Shown here: positions 15,996 through 23,603 of the stretch, piece by piece
How positions within the stretch are numbered: the stretch's first letter is position 1
Layout of the letters: every line of letters begins with the position of its first letter
Assembly (NCBI RefSeq): GCF_013375535.1
Contig: NZ_JABXJG010000003.1
Span: 248,001-312,000 of the forward strand
Direction of reading: 5' to 3'
Origin: Sphingobium sp. 15-1
GTDB lineage: Bacteria > Pseudomonadota > Alphaproteobacteria > Sphingomonadales > Sphingomonadaceae
Length of the DNA: 64,000 nt
Notes under the pieces: model-generated
The model's database searches: none
What the model was told of the DNA's origin: nothing
Seen by the model: the letters and a program-made list of their open reading frames with translations, nothing else
Program-made: the position numbers and the translations under genes

Positions 15996-18098
15996 TCATG
16001 ATGCCTTCCTCCTCGATGGGCTGATACGCGGATCTGCGACCCGGTACTGTGTGATTTGTTCCTCTGTAAGATAGATCTGCCAAGGTTGGCCCTTCGTGAG
16101 CTGTCGCCCTTGGAGCCGGCCTTTCTTAAGCCATTTGAATACCGTTTGGGCAGTAATTCCGAGCTCAACGGCTGCCCCTTGGATCGAGTAGGTTCCGTCG
16201 GTCCAACGATTTGGGTTGTAATCGACCCCATTGATCTTGACGGTTTTGATTTTCCACCGCTGCCTGAGCAAGTGGATGGTTTGGTTCGTGAATGCTTCGC
16301 CGCGACAGTTGGCGAGACCTTCAGCATTGAGCATTCTGGCGATCTGGGCATCCATGAAGCCGGCGGCATTGAGTTCGCGAATGCGCTGCTCGATTAGTTG
16401 GACTTGGGCGGCTTCGGTGTAAGATGCCGTTCGCCGCCTGATCCAATGCTCTGTCGTAGCGCCAGTTTGCCATATGACCCGCATCCATACCATTCCTTTG
16501 ACACGGCGCTGGTCGAGTACCACCTGATCTATTACCAGTCGTAGCATCCCCTTGCGATCGGCGTTTCCAAGGGTTGTCCATAATTCGGGCAGGTCGATGC
16601 CCATTTCGGTGATGCGGGCGCGATCATCCGCACTCAGCGTGACGACCTGTCCGGCCTTCCAACGTTCATGCTCTTGCTCGACCTTCTCGGCTTCGCGCAG
16701 CTTATCTTCCCATAAAGCCTCAAGTGAGCGTGCAACCAAACGGTTCTCAGGCTCGACAGCGTTATACTGGCGCCGAGCGCGCTCGACTTCATATGCAGCA
16801 CGTTCCCGCTTCAGAGCCCATTGCCGGTCAAGCGAACGAACGTCGGCGTTTATCTCATCCAGTGCAGCGAGCGTCAGCGCTAGCTGATCGGGCGCAAGGG
16901 CGGCTAGGAACAGGCGCTCGATCTCGTCCTCGACGGCCGGGGCGCGAACTTCCTGGCAATATTGCTTGGTGCACGAGACTGTTTCGGAGTGACAGCGGTA
17001 GAGCGGATATTCGCTTTTGTGGCCTGAATAATTCAGCGCCATGCGCCTCCCACACGTACCACAAATGGCGATTCCTTGAAGAAGCCCTTGGCCGCGGCGG
17101 GGCGCCCCGCGATGACCAGCGCGGAAGTTCCCGACATTATCCGCAAGACGGTCGCTGATCTCCATGTACTCCTCCCAGCTGACGTAGCCCGGATGTGCAT
17201 CTCTGATGCATACTTCCCATTCCTCGGGTGGAACTGCCCGGGTCGGATTACGACTTTGCGGTCCTCGTTGCTCAGGGGCCGCGCGACGCCGTCCATAGAC
17301 ATAGGCGCCAGCATATGCCGGATTCTTGAGAATGGAACGAACTCTTGCATCACTGGCTTCACGCCACAACGTCTCATGGGGAGTTGGTCCTCGCAATGGC
17401 CGAACTGGCAGCAGGAGATTGGATCGCCGCAGATAACGCACAACCGCCTTTGCGCTGCCCAAAGTGGCAAACCGCTCGAACACAAGGCTAAGGCGAGCCT
17501 GTACCTCTGCATCGGGATTGAGCATGATTCCCCCACCAGGCACCGCGGCGAGCCCTGCCGGGAGCGGAATGCGCAATTCTCCACGTGCCGCTTTCTGCCG
17601 CTCGGCTTGATGCTGGCGGACTCGGATTTGATGGAGTTCCGCTTCGCTCATGATCCCTGATAGTCCCAGCAGCAGCCGGTCGTGGTACAACCCTGGATCG
17701 TAGAGCCGCTCGCAATCTGCAAGCAAAACGCCGAACATCGAGCACAGCTGGAGGAGTTGATGCCAATCGGCGTTGTTACGGGCCAGACGAGACGCATCAA
17801 AGCGCAGGACCAAGCCAGCATGCCCCAAGCCGACCTCTGCGATCAGCCGCTGGAAGCCGAAGCGCAAATGGGATTCGGCACCCGGTTTACCAAGGTCTTC
17901 GTCGATGATCGTGACACGCTCGCGAGGCCAACCCAGCGCCAGCGCACGCTCGACCAGACGATACTGAAGCGCTGTGCTTTCCCGGTGATGAAGAAGTTGG
18001 CCTGGGCTGGACTGACGAATGTAAACGTAGGCGAGCTTCGCCCGATGGCGCGTACTGACCTGTTCGTCAGCAGGCAGTTTGGCCAGAATCGACATCAT
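15996..18098 (-). CDS. Large serine recombinase (resolvase + recombinase + zinc ribbon)
   Basis: Protein of about 700 residues. The N-terminal resolvase domain has the catalytic Ser in AYVYIRQSSPGQ (about residue 30 from this start) and LVLRFDASRLARNNADWHQL. A Recombinase domain follows (ARVRSILKNPAYAGAYVYGR). Next are a zinc ribbon (CGTCGRRMALNYSG, YRCHSETVSCTKQYC), a charged coiled coil, and a C-terminal helix-turn-helix that may read an added binding site (ELGITAQTVFKWLKKGRLQG). It cuts and rejoins att sites through a 5' phosphoserine intermediate. ATG 18098 has GAGG 6 bases upstream and overlaps the upstream small gene's stop (ATGA), indicating translational coupling. Confidence 0.9.
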   Translation of the reverse strand: MMSILAKLPADEQVSTRHRAKLAYVYIRQSSPGQLLHHRESTALQYRLVERALALGWPRERVTIIDEDLGKPGAESHLRFGFQRLIAEVGLGHAGLVLRFDASRLARNNADWHQLLQLCSMFGVLLADCERLYDPGLYHDRLLLGLSGIMSEAELHQIRVRQHQAERQKAARGELRIPLPAGLAAVPGGGIMLNPDAEVQARLSLVFERFATLGSAKAVVRYLRRSNLLLPVRPLRGPTPHETLWREASDARVRSILKNPAYAGAYVYGRRRAAPEQRGPQSRNPTRAVPPEEWEVCIRDAHPGYVSWEEYMEISDRLADNVGNFRAGHRGAPRRGQGLLQGIAICGTCGRRMALNYSGHKSEYPLYRCHSETVSCTKQYCQEVRAPAVEDEIERLFLAALAPDQLALTLAALDEINADVRSLDRQWALKRERAAYEVERARRQYNAVEPENRLVARSLEALWEDKLREAEKVEQEHERWKAGQVVTLSADDRARITEMGIDLPELWTTLGNADRKGMLRLVIDQVVLDQRRVKGMVWMRVIWQTGATTEHWIRRRTASYTEAAQVQLIEQRIRELNAAGFMDAQIARMLNAEGLANCRGEAFTNQTIHLLRQRWKIKTVKINGVDYNPNRWTDGTYSIQGAAVELGITAQTVFKWLKKGRLQGRQLTKGQPWQIYLTEEQITQYRVADPRISPSRRKAS

Positions 18099-18546
18099 TT
18101 TCGCCTCGACCGCGCAGCCTTGCGCGCAGAGCGGGAACAAGATGTATCGCTAATTGTCGTCGGGTTTGTTCCGGCAGCTTCGACCACAGTAATGGCGGAC
18201 TGACTGGCTTTATCTGAACCATGCTCCTGCTCATTCCTGCTCTCCTCTTCGGTGCGTCGCGAGAGCATGGTTATAAAGCATGCGACTCGCAGCAAAACGG
18301 ACGCTGAGACGATCAGGGTAGAATTTGAGTCGGGCAGAGGGCTTGCCAGATCCGTCGACCCACGCTTGATGTTGCGGCGAGTTCCGTTGGGAATACGAAC
18401 AGTAACCCAGTTCGCGCCGCGATCCGATACCAGCTGAATGACTTCAAGCTGTTGGCCAAAAAGCGCGTCTCGAGGTGCGGTCACGGTGACGTACCGTATG
18501 AGCCCTTCTATCTCTGGGGTATTGCCCGATGTGGGGCTCGCCGAAC
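18095..18546 (-). CDS. Small protein upstream of recombinase (DUF5372-like)
   Basis: An open frame ending ATGA-coupled to the recombinase. Its conserved part is VTVTAPRDALFGQQLEVIQL followed by a basic stretch (RIPNGTRRNIKRGSTDLASP), reminiscent of the DUF5372-type proteins that accompany such recombinases in rhizobia and sphingomonads (from memory). No ATG lies between the element's right end and this motif. The frame continues out into istB sequence, so translation may start outside the element (for example at 18604) or at an unrecognised codon. The tail is Ser/Arg-rich. Function unknown; an excision or direction factor is conceivable. Confidence 0.5.
18538..18546. repeat. att-like 9-bp core, right copy
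   Basis: TCGCCGAAC, the second copy of the core at 15984-15992. It marks the right junction between the recombinase element and istB. Confidence 0.75.
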
Positions 18547-18650
18547 ACGGTGGGCCATTCCCCGAACGCCAGGTTGGTCGTGATGATGACGCTGGTTTGC
18601 TCATAAAGTTTGCTGACCAGATGGAAGCGCAACTGCCCGCCTATTGTACA
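18547..18650 (-). pseudogene. istB internal fragment
   Basis: The minus strand reads GGQLRFHLVSKLYEQTSVII followed by TTNLAFGEWPTVFG, the central part of an IS21 IstB ATPase (the sensor-like TTNLAF and the E-W-x-VFG motif). It breaks at the 9-bp core and resumes at 15983 with DAKMTTALL. Upstream of about 18650 the istB match stops; the following 255 bases to 18905 carry nothing I recognise. Confidence 0.72.
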
Positions 18651-18905
18651 TAATAGGCTGCGCCCTCAATTTTGGCTGTATTCCCCGCTGGCGGGCTTGG
18701 CCGTTGACGTGAACTCTGGCAGCCGACGTGTGTCCGGTCACAACACCCCGTTTTCAGGCCACGTCTCACCATCGCCTGGCCGCGCACAGACCCCATTAGT
18801 AACGAATGGTTGACTTTTGCGCAGAACAAATCACGAAATCGTTATTATCCTATGTAGCAAGGCACGGCCTCGTTTCTTGTCTCCATAACCGAACAGCAGG
18901 TTGCC

Positions 18906-19391
18906 ATGACGAAACGAACCACAGGCGAATATGAAAACGTGATAGCGGGCGGGGAGGAGGTCCTGGCGTTTTTGCCTTACGCGTTGCCGCCACGCGATCC
19001 AGCTTTTGACATGTCCAAGGCACTCAGCAGGCGTCTGCGGGCCGCAGATCAAGCCTTGGTGCGGCTTGATCTCGCAACCGAAATGGTCCCATCGCTCGAT
19101 TGGTTTCTGTACGGGTTCGTCCGGAAGGAAGCCGTGATCTCATCACAGATAGAGGGAACGCAGGCGACGCTGCTCGATCTGCTAAGCTTTGAGGCGGAAG
19201 AGGTAAAAGCACCCGATGCCGATGTGGAGGAGGTCTGCAATTATCTCGACGCCTTGAACCACGTCCAGCAGGAGTTGGCGGACCCGTCGGGTATTCCAAT
19301 TTCCATACGTCTCCTGAATGACGCGCATCGCCGTTTGATGGATGGGGTTATGGACCACCCCTACCATGCAAGGCTTTTCGACAAAGATTGA
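18906..19391 (+). pseudogene. Fic family protein, truncated N-terminal half
   Basis: Encodes a Fic N-terminal domain: FLPYALPPRDPAFDMS, then RKEAVISSQIEGTQATLLDL, which contains the inhibitory-helix motif S-x-x-x-E-G, and SIRLLNDAHRRLMDGV. After that the family sequence stops and MDHPYHARLFDKD ends the frame. The catalytic HPFxxGNGR loop is missing. The break at about 19345 coincides with the start of IS110-type non-coding sequence, so insertion or deletion removed the AMP-transfer core. It is unrelated in detail to the two other Fic genes in the window. Confidence 0.75.
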
Positions 19392-19744
19392 CGAGCTCGG
19401 ATCTTGCGGTCGTGTATCCGGCCTTGTCGCGCGGCTTCACACGCCGCAGGCCCCTATGGTTTCCGCGGATCGACGGCCAGACAAATGGACGATCTCAATC
19501 GGATCGCATCGTTCGATGACCTTTGTCGAACCCCGGTGTGACCGGTTCGCCATACTCTGTCGTTCGCCTCGCAAATCAGCCCTTGAGTGGGCTGAACCGA
19601 TTAGGCCGCCATCAACTGGGCTGGATGCCGGCGATATAGCTCCTCTCTGGTGAGCATTGCCCAAAGCGAACGCGCAGTCTTATGCGCGACCGCCGTCGCT
19701 GCGACGTTCGTTGGCCTTCTGGCAACCAGCGCTGCGAGCCATGG
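19350..19744 (-). mobile_element. IS110-type (IS1111-like) transposase C-terminus and right end
   Basis: Minus strand 19744 to 19603 reads PWLAALVARRPTNVAATAVA, HKTARSLWAMLTREELYRRH and PAQLMAA, then a stop: the C-terminus of an IS110/IS116/IS902 transposase. The frame is continuous with 21679-21754 once the IS1634 copy and one CATGG are removed (APRPWLAALVA). 19392-19602 is the non-coding right end. In the IS1111 group this end can encode the guide (seek/bridge) RNA, but I cannot show that here. The element lacks its 5' half. Confidence 0.65.
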
Positions 19745-21673
19745 CCCAAGTTGAACACCTGATGCGGAACGGATGCCGAACGATCATCGGCAAGTCATTG
19801 AAATACAGTAGGCCGCATTTCCGCGCGAAAAATATGTGGTGCTAAATAATTTTGCCATATGTCCTTATTTTGTTGACTCTGTGCCGATAATTGCGGTGCT
19901 ATTCGCTCATGTTCGTGCGCGAGAAGACCATCAAGGGCTACACCTATCTCTACCTGGTGGAGAATGTCCGCGAAGGCGGGCGCACGAAGCAACATATCAT
20001 CCGCAACCTTGGTCGCAAGGACGCCGTCCTTGCCGCTGGTGATCTCGATCGCCTGATTGCCTCGATCGGCCGTTTCAGCGAGCGGGCCATGGTCCTGAGC
20101 GCGCTCGACAACAATCCTACGGATCTTGACGCCCGACGTATTGGCGGTCCGCTCCTGTTTGGCCGACTGTGGGAGCGGCTTGGGATTGCGGAGGTGCTGG
20201 AGGATCTGCTCCAGGACCGCCAGTTCGGCTTTGCTGTCGAACGGGCGGTGTTCGTGGCGACGCTGCACCAGCTGTTCGTCTCGGGTTCGGACCGCTCCTG
20301 TCTCGACTGGATGCAGAGTTACCAGATCGATGGCGCACAAGGTCTTGCCCTGCACCAGTTCTACCGCGCCATGGCCTGGCTGGGCGAGGAACTCGAGGAG
20401 AAGGCGCAAGGCGCGCTGGCACCGCGCTGCGTGAAGGATGAGATCGAGGAGAGGCTGTTCGCTCGGCGGCGCGATCTGTTCACCGACCTCAGCCTCGTCT
20501 TCATGGACACCACCTCGCTGTCCTTCTACGGCGTTGGTGGCGAGACGCTGGGCAAGCGAGGCTATTCCAAAGACTATCGGCCTGACCTGGCGCAGATGAT
20601 CCTGGCGCTGGTGGTCGATGCGCAAGGCTGCCCGATCTGCACGGAGATGGTGCCCGGCAACACCGCCGACGTGACCGTGCTGCTGCCCATTGTCGAGCGT
20701 CTGCGCTCCCGCTTTGGTGTCACGCGTGCCTGCGTCGTTGCTGACCGGGGCATGATCAGCAAGGAGACCATTGCCGCGCTCGAGGCGCAGGGCATGGAAT
20801 ATATCCTGGGCGCCCGTGAGCGGTCGGACAGCATGGTGCGCGACATCGTTCTCAATGACGCCGCGCCGATGGTGCCGCTGGCGCTCGACCGGCAGGCTGG
20901 CGAGACACAACTTCTGATCAAGGAAGTGCGCATCGGGAAAGGGAGCGACGCTCCGCGCTACATCGTCACCCTCAACGAAAAAGAGGCGAAGAAAGACAAG
21001 GCCGATCGACAGGCGATCATCGATGCCCTCCAGGTCCAGCTCAAGAAGGGGGACAAGGCGCTGGTCGGAAACTCGGCCTACCGCCGGTATCTGCGCAAAA
21101 GCGGCAAGGACAAGGGCGCCAGCTTCGAGGTCGATGTCGGCAAGCTGGCCGATGAGGCGCGCTTCGACGGCATCAGCGTGATCCGCACCAATACCAAAAT
21201 CACGCCCTTGCAGGCGGTGATCCGCTATCGTGACCTGCTTCAGGTCGAAAACCTGTTCTACAAGGCCAAGGCTACCTACGACACGCGGCCCGTGTTCCAT
21301 CAATCCGACGCAGCCATCCGCGGCCATGTCTTCTGCTCGTTCATGGCCTTGCTACTATCCCATGAATTGTCCCGGCTCTGCGCGGCCCGCGACCTGAAGC
21401 CGGAATGGCAGCCGCTGCTCAACGATCTCGACCGTCTGCAGAAAGTGACCCTCCACAAGGACGGCAAGGACATCACAATCCGGACACCTACGGCCGGCAT
21501 GGTCGGCGCGGTGTTCCAGGCCGCCGGCGTCGCTCTGCCAGCCAACATCCACGAAAATCCAACCGCATAAGCTGCCCTCACGCGCAAAGCTCCCATGTGG
21601 TGCTAAGGACCGCGCGCGACCGCACAACATATTGATTAAAAATATCTTTTTGAAATGCGGTGTTCAAGTTGGG
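19745..21673 (+). mobile_element. IS1634-family element, copy 1
   Basis: 1929 bp with imperfect terminal repeats: CCCAAGTTGAACACC at the left, and at the right end its counterpart CCCAACTTGAACACC on the opposite strand. A 5-bp target duplication CATGG flanks it (19740-19744 and 21674-21678). The sequence matches copy 2 (34982-36910, opposite strand) throughout the parts compared. It is inserted in the IS110-type remnant. Complete and probably active. Confidence 0.9.
19909..21570 (+). CDS. IS1634-family transposase (copy 1)
   Basis: 553-residue IS4-like DDE transposase beginning MFVREKTIKGYTYLYLVENV, the usual opening of IS1634 proteins. Catalytic D is in LVFMDTTSLSFYG, and a second D in CVVADRGMISKETI. 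The long insertion-domain sequence precedes the C-terminal helical region (LQVENLFYKAKATYDTRPVF contains the likely E). ATG 19909 is chosen to match family length; an upstream in-frame codon at 19891 exists. Undamaged and identical in translation to copy 2. Confidence 0.9.
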   Translation: MFVREKTIKGYTYLYLVENVREGGRTKQHIIRNLGRKDAVLAAGDLDRLIASIGRFSERAMVLSALDNNPTDLDARRIGGPLLFGRLWERLGIAEVLEDLLQDRQFGFAVERAVFVATLHQLFVSGSDRSCLDWMQSYQIDGAQGLALHQFYRAMAWLGEELEEKAQGALAPRCVKDEIEERLFARRRDLFTDLSLVFMDTTSLSFYGVGGETLGKRGYSKDYRPDLAQMILALVVDAQGCPICTEMVPGNTADVTVLLPIVERLRSRFGVTRACVVADRGMISKETIAALEAQGMEYILGARERSDSMVRDIVLNDAAPMVPLALDRQAGETQLLIKEVRIGKGSDAPRYIVTLNEKEAKKDKADRQAIIDALQVQLKKGDKALVGNSAYRRYLRKSGKDKGASFEVDVGKLADEARFDGISVIRTNTKITPLQAVIRYRDLLQVENLFYKAKATYDTRPVFHQSDAAIRGHVFCSFMALLLSHELSRLCAARDLKPEWQPLLNDLDRLQKVTLHKDGKDITIRTPTAGMVGAVFQAAGVALPANIHENPTA

Positions 21674-21754
21674 CATGGCCGAGGCGCCACATCCTTCCAG
21701 AATGTCGTCCCCACGACGGCGCGGGCGCTATGGATGAGCAGCGTTCGGAGATAG
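21674..21754 (-). pseudogene. IS110-type transposase internal fragment
   Basis: The minus strand reads YLRTLLIHSARAVVGTTFWK and DVAPRP, joining PWLAALVARRP at 19744 after removal of IS1634. YLRTLLIHGARAV is the conserved C-terminal-domain motif of IS110/IS1111 transposases. On its upstream side the frame passes directly into IS66 TnpA sequence near 21752, a recombination junction of two IS types. Confidence 0.6.
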
Positions 21755-22142
21755 CTGTCGACCGACAGACGCACGCCGCTGGGCAGGTCGATCCCGATCT
21801 CGCCGGGGCGTGCACCGGGATGTGGGCGGGCCAACTCTTCCATCACCGGCATCGTCGGAACAGGATCAGGACGTACCGGCGGCTGTGCAGCAGGAACAGT
21901 GGCGATGGCCCCTCTGGCACGGTTCCATATGAGATGAAGGTCAGCGGTTCGCTGGCGATCTTCTCGGCCTGACGCCGCGCCGTCCGCCAGCTGTAGATCA
22001 GGCTCTCGGCTATATCGTGCCGCTTCGCCACCTCGCGCACAGTGACATCCGGCGCATCCGCCTCCCGCATGATGGCATCCCGCTCGGCAGGAGAATATTT
22101 ACGGCGGCGCTCCGTGCGGGTGATGACCTCGATCCGGCCCAT
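21755..22142 (-). pseudogene. IS66-family TnpA, frameshifted
   Basis: MGRIEVITRTERRRKYSPAE, then a helix-turn-helix (VREVAKRHDIAESLIYSWRT), then EPLTFISYGTVPE. A frame change near 21915 follows, after which VMEELARPHPGARPGEIGID and LPSGVRLSVDS complete the C-terminal part. It is joined to IS110-type sequence at about 21752. TnpA is the accessory DNA-binding protein of IS66 elements; no TnpB or TnpC is present here. Confidence 0.72.
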
Positions 22143-22419
22143 CTCCTGATCTCCTTATGGAGTCCAGAAGGAGACTCCTATCGATCACTCCCTCGCCAAC
22201 GGGGCAGAACTACGCAACACGCCGAAGACCGGACGCTTACGAACAAATTGGATTTCCGGCCGCCGCCGGAATGACCGACCGTGCGCGCTCACGCGCGGCT
22301 AAACCCCTATTAGAAAATGGTTTTCTTAACAAGAACATCGAGTTTCTGACCGCCTCCGAAGTGCCCAAAAACGCTGTCTATTGACAGCACCCCCCAAGCA
22401 TCAAAAAGTAGATACAATG

Positions 22420-22472
22420 TTGACACAGGCTCGCGCCATGATAATGTATTATTGATGTCGATACATTGGAGG
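22420..22472 (+). promoter_or_regulatory. mazEF promoter and operator
   Basis: TTGACA (22420-22425), a 16-bp spacer and TAATGT (22442-22447) form a good sigma-70 promoter. AATGTAT (22443-22449) and ATACATT (22461-22467) are perfect inverted 7-mers overlapping the -10 and downstream region, the expected site for MazE/MazEF autorepression. GGAGG at 22468-22472 is the mazE ribosome binding site. Confidence 0.65.
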
Positions 22473-22477
22473 TGGTC

Positions 22478-22720
22478 ATGCGTGTGCAAGTGAAAAAGTG
22501 GGGCAACAGTGCTTCGGTCAGGATTCCTACCTCGATTATGGCCGCTGCTGCGCTGCATATCGATCAGGAGGTGGACGTTAGGGAAGAAGAGGGCCGGGTC
22601 ATCATCGAGCCGATCACCGCGCCTGCCTTCACCCTTGAGGGGCTGCTGGCTGGGATGAAGCCTGAAAACTTTCCTGAAAACGTAGATTTTGGCGCGCCTG
22701 TTGGGAATGAGGTTTGGTAA
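22478..22720 (+). CDS. mazE: MazE-type antitoxin (AbrB fold)
   Basis: 80 residues. The N-terminal swapped-hairpin DNA-binding domain MRVQVKKWGNSASVRIP is the diagnostic MazE/AbrB signature. The C-terminal tail (FTLEGLLAGMKPENFPENVD) is the toxin-wrapping segment. ATG 22478 follows GGAGG by 5 bases. Its stop overlaps the mazF start (TAATG). It neutralises the toxin and represses the operon. The pair is AT-richer than the surrounding genes, suggesting separate origin. Confidence 0.88.
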   Translation: MRVQVKKWGNSASVRIPTSIMAAAALHIDQEVDVREEEGRVIIEPITAPAFTLEGLLAGMKPENFPENVDFGAPVGNEVW

Positions 22721-23052
22721 TGGCGAAATATATCCCCAATATGGGCGATATCGTCTGGCTAAACTTTGATCCTCAAGCGGGACATGAGCAAGCCGGTCAT
22801 CGACCCGCCCTTGTCCTGTCACCAGCAGCCTACAATCGCGTGCGCGGGATGATGATTTGTTGTCCTATGACTAGCAAAATCAAAGGCTATCCCTTTGAGG
22901 TATTAATCAGTCAAAATCCGCCAAGTGCGGTATTGGCAGATCAGCTTAAAAGCGTTGACTGGATAGCACGGAAGGCAGCAAAAAAAGGAACGGTATCGCA
23001 AGTAGCGTTGCTAGAAGTTCAGGCAAAAATCCGCGCTCTATTAGTGGTTTAA
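22720..23052 (+). CDS. mazF: MazF/PemK-type mRNA interferase toxin
   Basis: 110 residues: MGDIVWLNFDPQAGHEQAGH, then RPALVLSPAAYN, the PemK/MazF beta-barrel start with the conserved RPALVLS. MMICCPMTSKIKGYPFEV carries the catalytic region and ADQLKSVDWIARKA the third motif. Expected to cleave mRNA at a short specific sequence when free of MazE. Starts within the mazE stop. Length and motifs are complete, so it looks functional. Confidence 0.9.
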   Translation: MAKYIPNMGDIVWLNFDPQAGHEQAGHRPALVLSPAAYNRVRGMMICCPMTSKIKGYPFEVLISQNPPSAVLADQLKSVDWIARKAAKKGTVSQVALLEVQAKIRALLVV

Positions 23053-23095
23053 GGTAAGTCGATTCGCGCGCTTTTTCAGCCCGATCGGCAGCGTT

Positions 23096-23129
23096 CCCCC
23101 GCAAAATCTCGGGGGGGGGTTAGCTTTTT
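23096..23129 (+). terminator. Possible terminator after mazF
   Basis: CCCCCG (23096-23101), an 8-base loop and CGGGGG (23110-23115), with CTTTTT about 8 bases beyond the stem. The gap before the T-run makes it an imperfect intrinsic terminator. Confidence 0.35.
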
Positions 23130-23276
23130 GTTAAGCCGAAGCCGTCTCCCATAAATTATATTGAGCGTATGCAAGAGGGGCCTTCTTCGAGCAATGTCAA
23201 GGGTTCGAACCCTTCGAGCATGTTGAACCGCCCCGGGATTGCCGGAGGCCCTAACTCCTGAGAGGAAGGGTCTACG

Positions 23277-23603
23277 ATGAGCAAGACGACGAACAAGTTT
23301 GCACCGGAGGTTCGTGAGCGGGCCGTCCGCATGGTGCTGGACCACGAAGGCGACCATCCGTCCCGCTGGGCGGCGATCATATCCATTGCCGAGAAGATCG
23401 GCTGTTCGGGGCACACGCTGCTAGAGTGGGTAAAGAAGGCTGAGGTGAACAGCGGCAAACGTCCTGGCGTTCCCACCGAACTGGCAGACCGTTTGAAGGC
23501 GCTGGAGCGCGAGAACCGTGAGCTTCGCCAGGCCAACGAGATTCTGCGCAAGGCGTCGGCATATTTTGCCCAGGCGGAGCTCGACCGCCCGTTCAAGCGA
23601 TGA
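23277..23603 (+). CDS. IS3-family transposase OrfA
   Basis: 108 residues. The helix-turn-helix (FAPEVRERAVRMVLDHEG, CSGHTLLEWVKKAE) is followed by a coiled coil (LKALERENRELRQANEILRK) ending AYFAQAELDRPFKR, characteristic of IS3-group OrfA. Overlaps orfB by four bases at the frameshift or reinitiation point. Confidence 0.9.
   Translation: MSKTTNKFAPEVRERAVRMVLDHEGDHPSRWAAIISIAEKIGCSGHTLLEWVKKAEVNSGKRPGVPTELADRLKALERENRELRQANEILRKASAYFAQAELDRPFKR

Larger units (their letters stand above)
15993..18546 (-). mobile_element. Large-serine-recombinase element inserted in istB
   Basis: A 2554-bp insertion holding only a large serine recombinase gene and a small coupled upstream gene. Its ends share TCGCCGAAC with the target; there are no terminal inverted repeats. 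This is what integration by a serine integrase into a short attB core gives. The recombinase stop codon lies only 4 bases inside the left end, a common layout for integrases next to their att site. It resembles minimal, IS-sized integrase elements rather than a phage or ICE, as no other cargo is present. Confidence 0.75.
14683..18650 (-). mobile_element. IS21-type remnant containing two later insertions
   Basis: Removing the IS3-type element (14713-15831) and the recombinase element (15993-18546) leaves one continuous IS21-like right part. It comprises the end of istB on the minus strand, then about 80 bases of non-coding terminal sequence with repeated GGGTCAAT/GGGTGAAT units, ending near 14683 at TGTCAATCGG. 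IS21-family ends carry such repeats and begin with TG. istA and most of istB are missing beyond about 18650. The nesting gives an order: IS21 first, then the two insertions into it. Confidence 0.65.

Noticed and set aside
15794..16369. 191-codon minus-strand frame spanning the recombinase gene end and istB
   Set aside because: Its right half is a shadow of the recombinase gene; only the left half, from 15983 leftward, is a genuine istB remnant.
23190..23223. tRNA-like T-arm sequence (GGGTTCGAACCC)
   Set aside because: No acceptor, D or anticodon stems can be formed upstream; the sequence is simply palindromic and adjoins an IS3 end.
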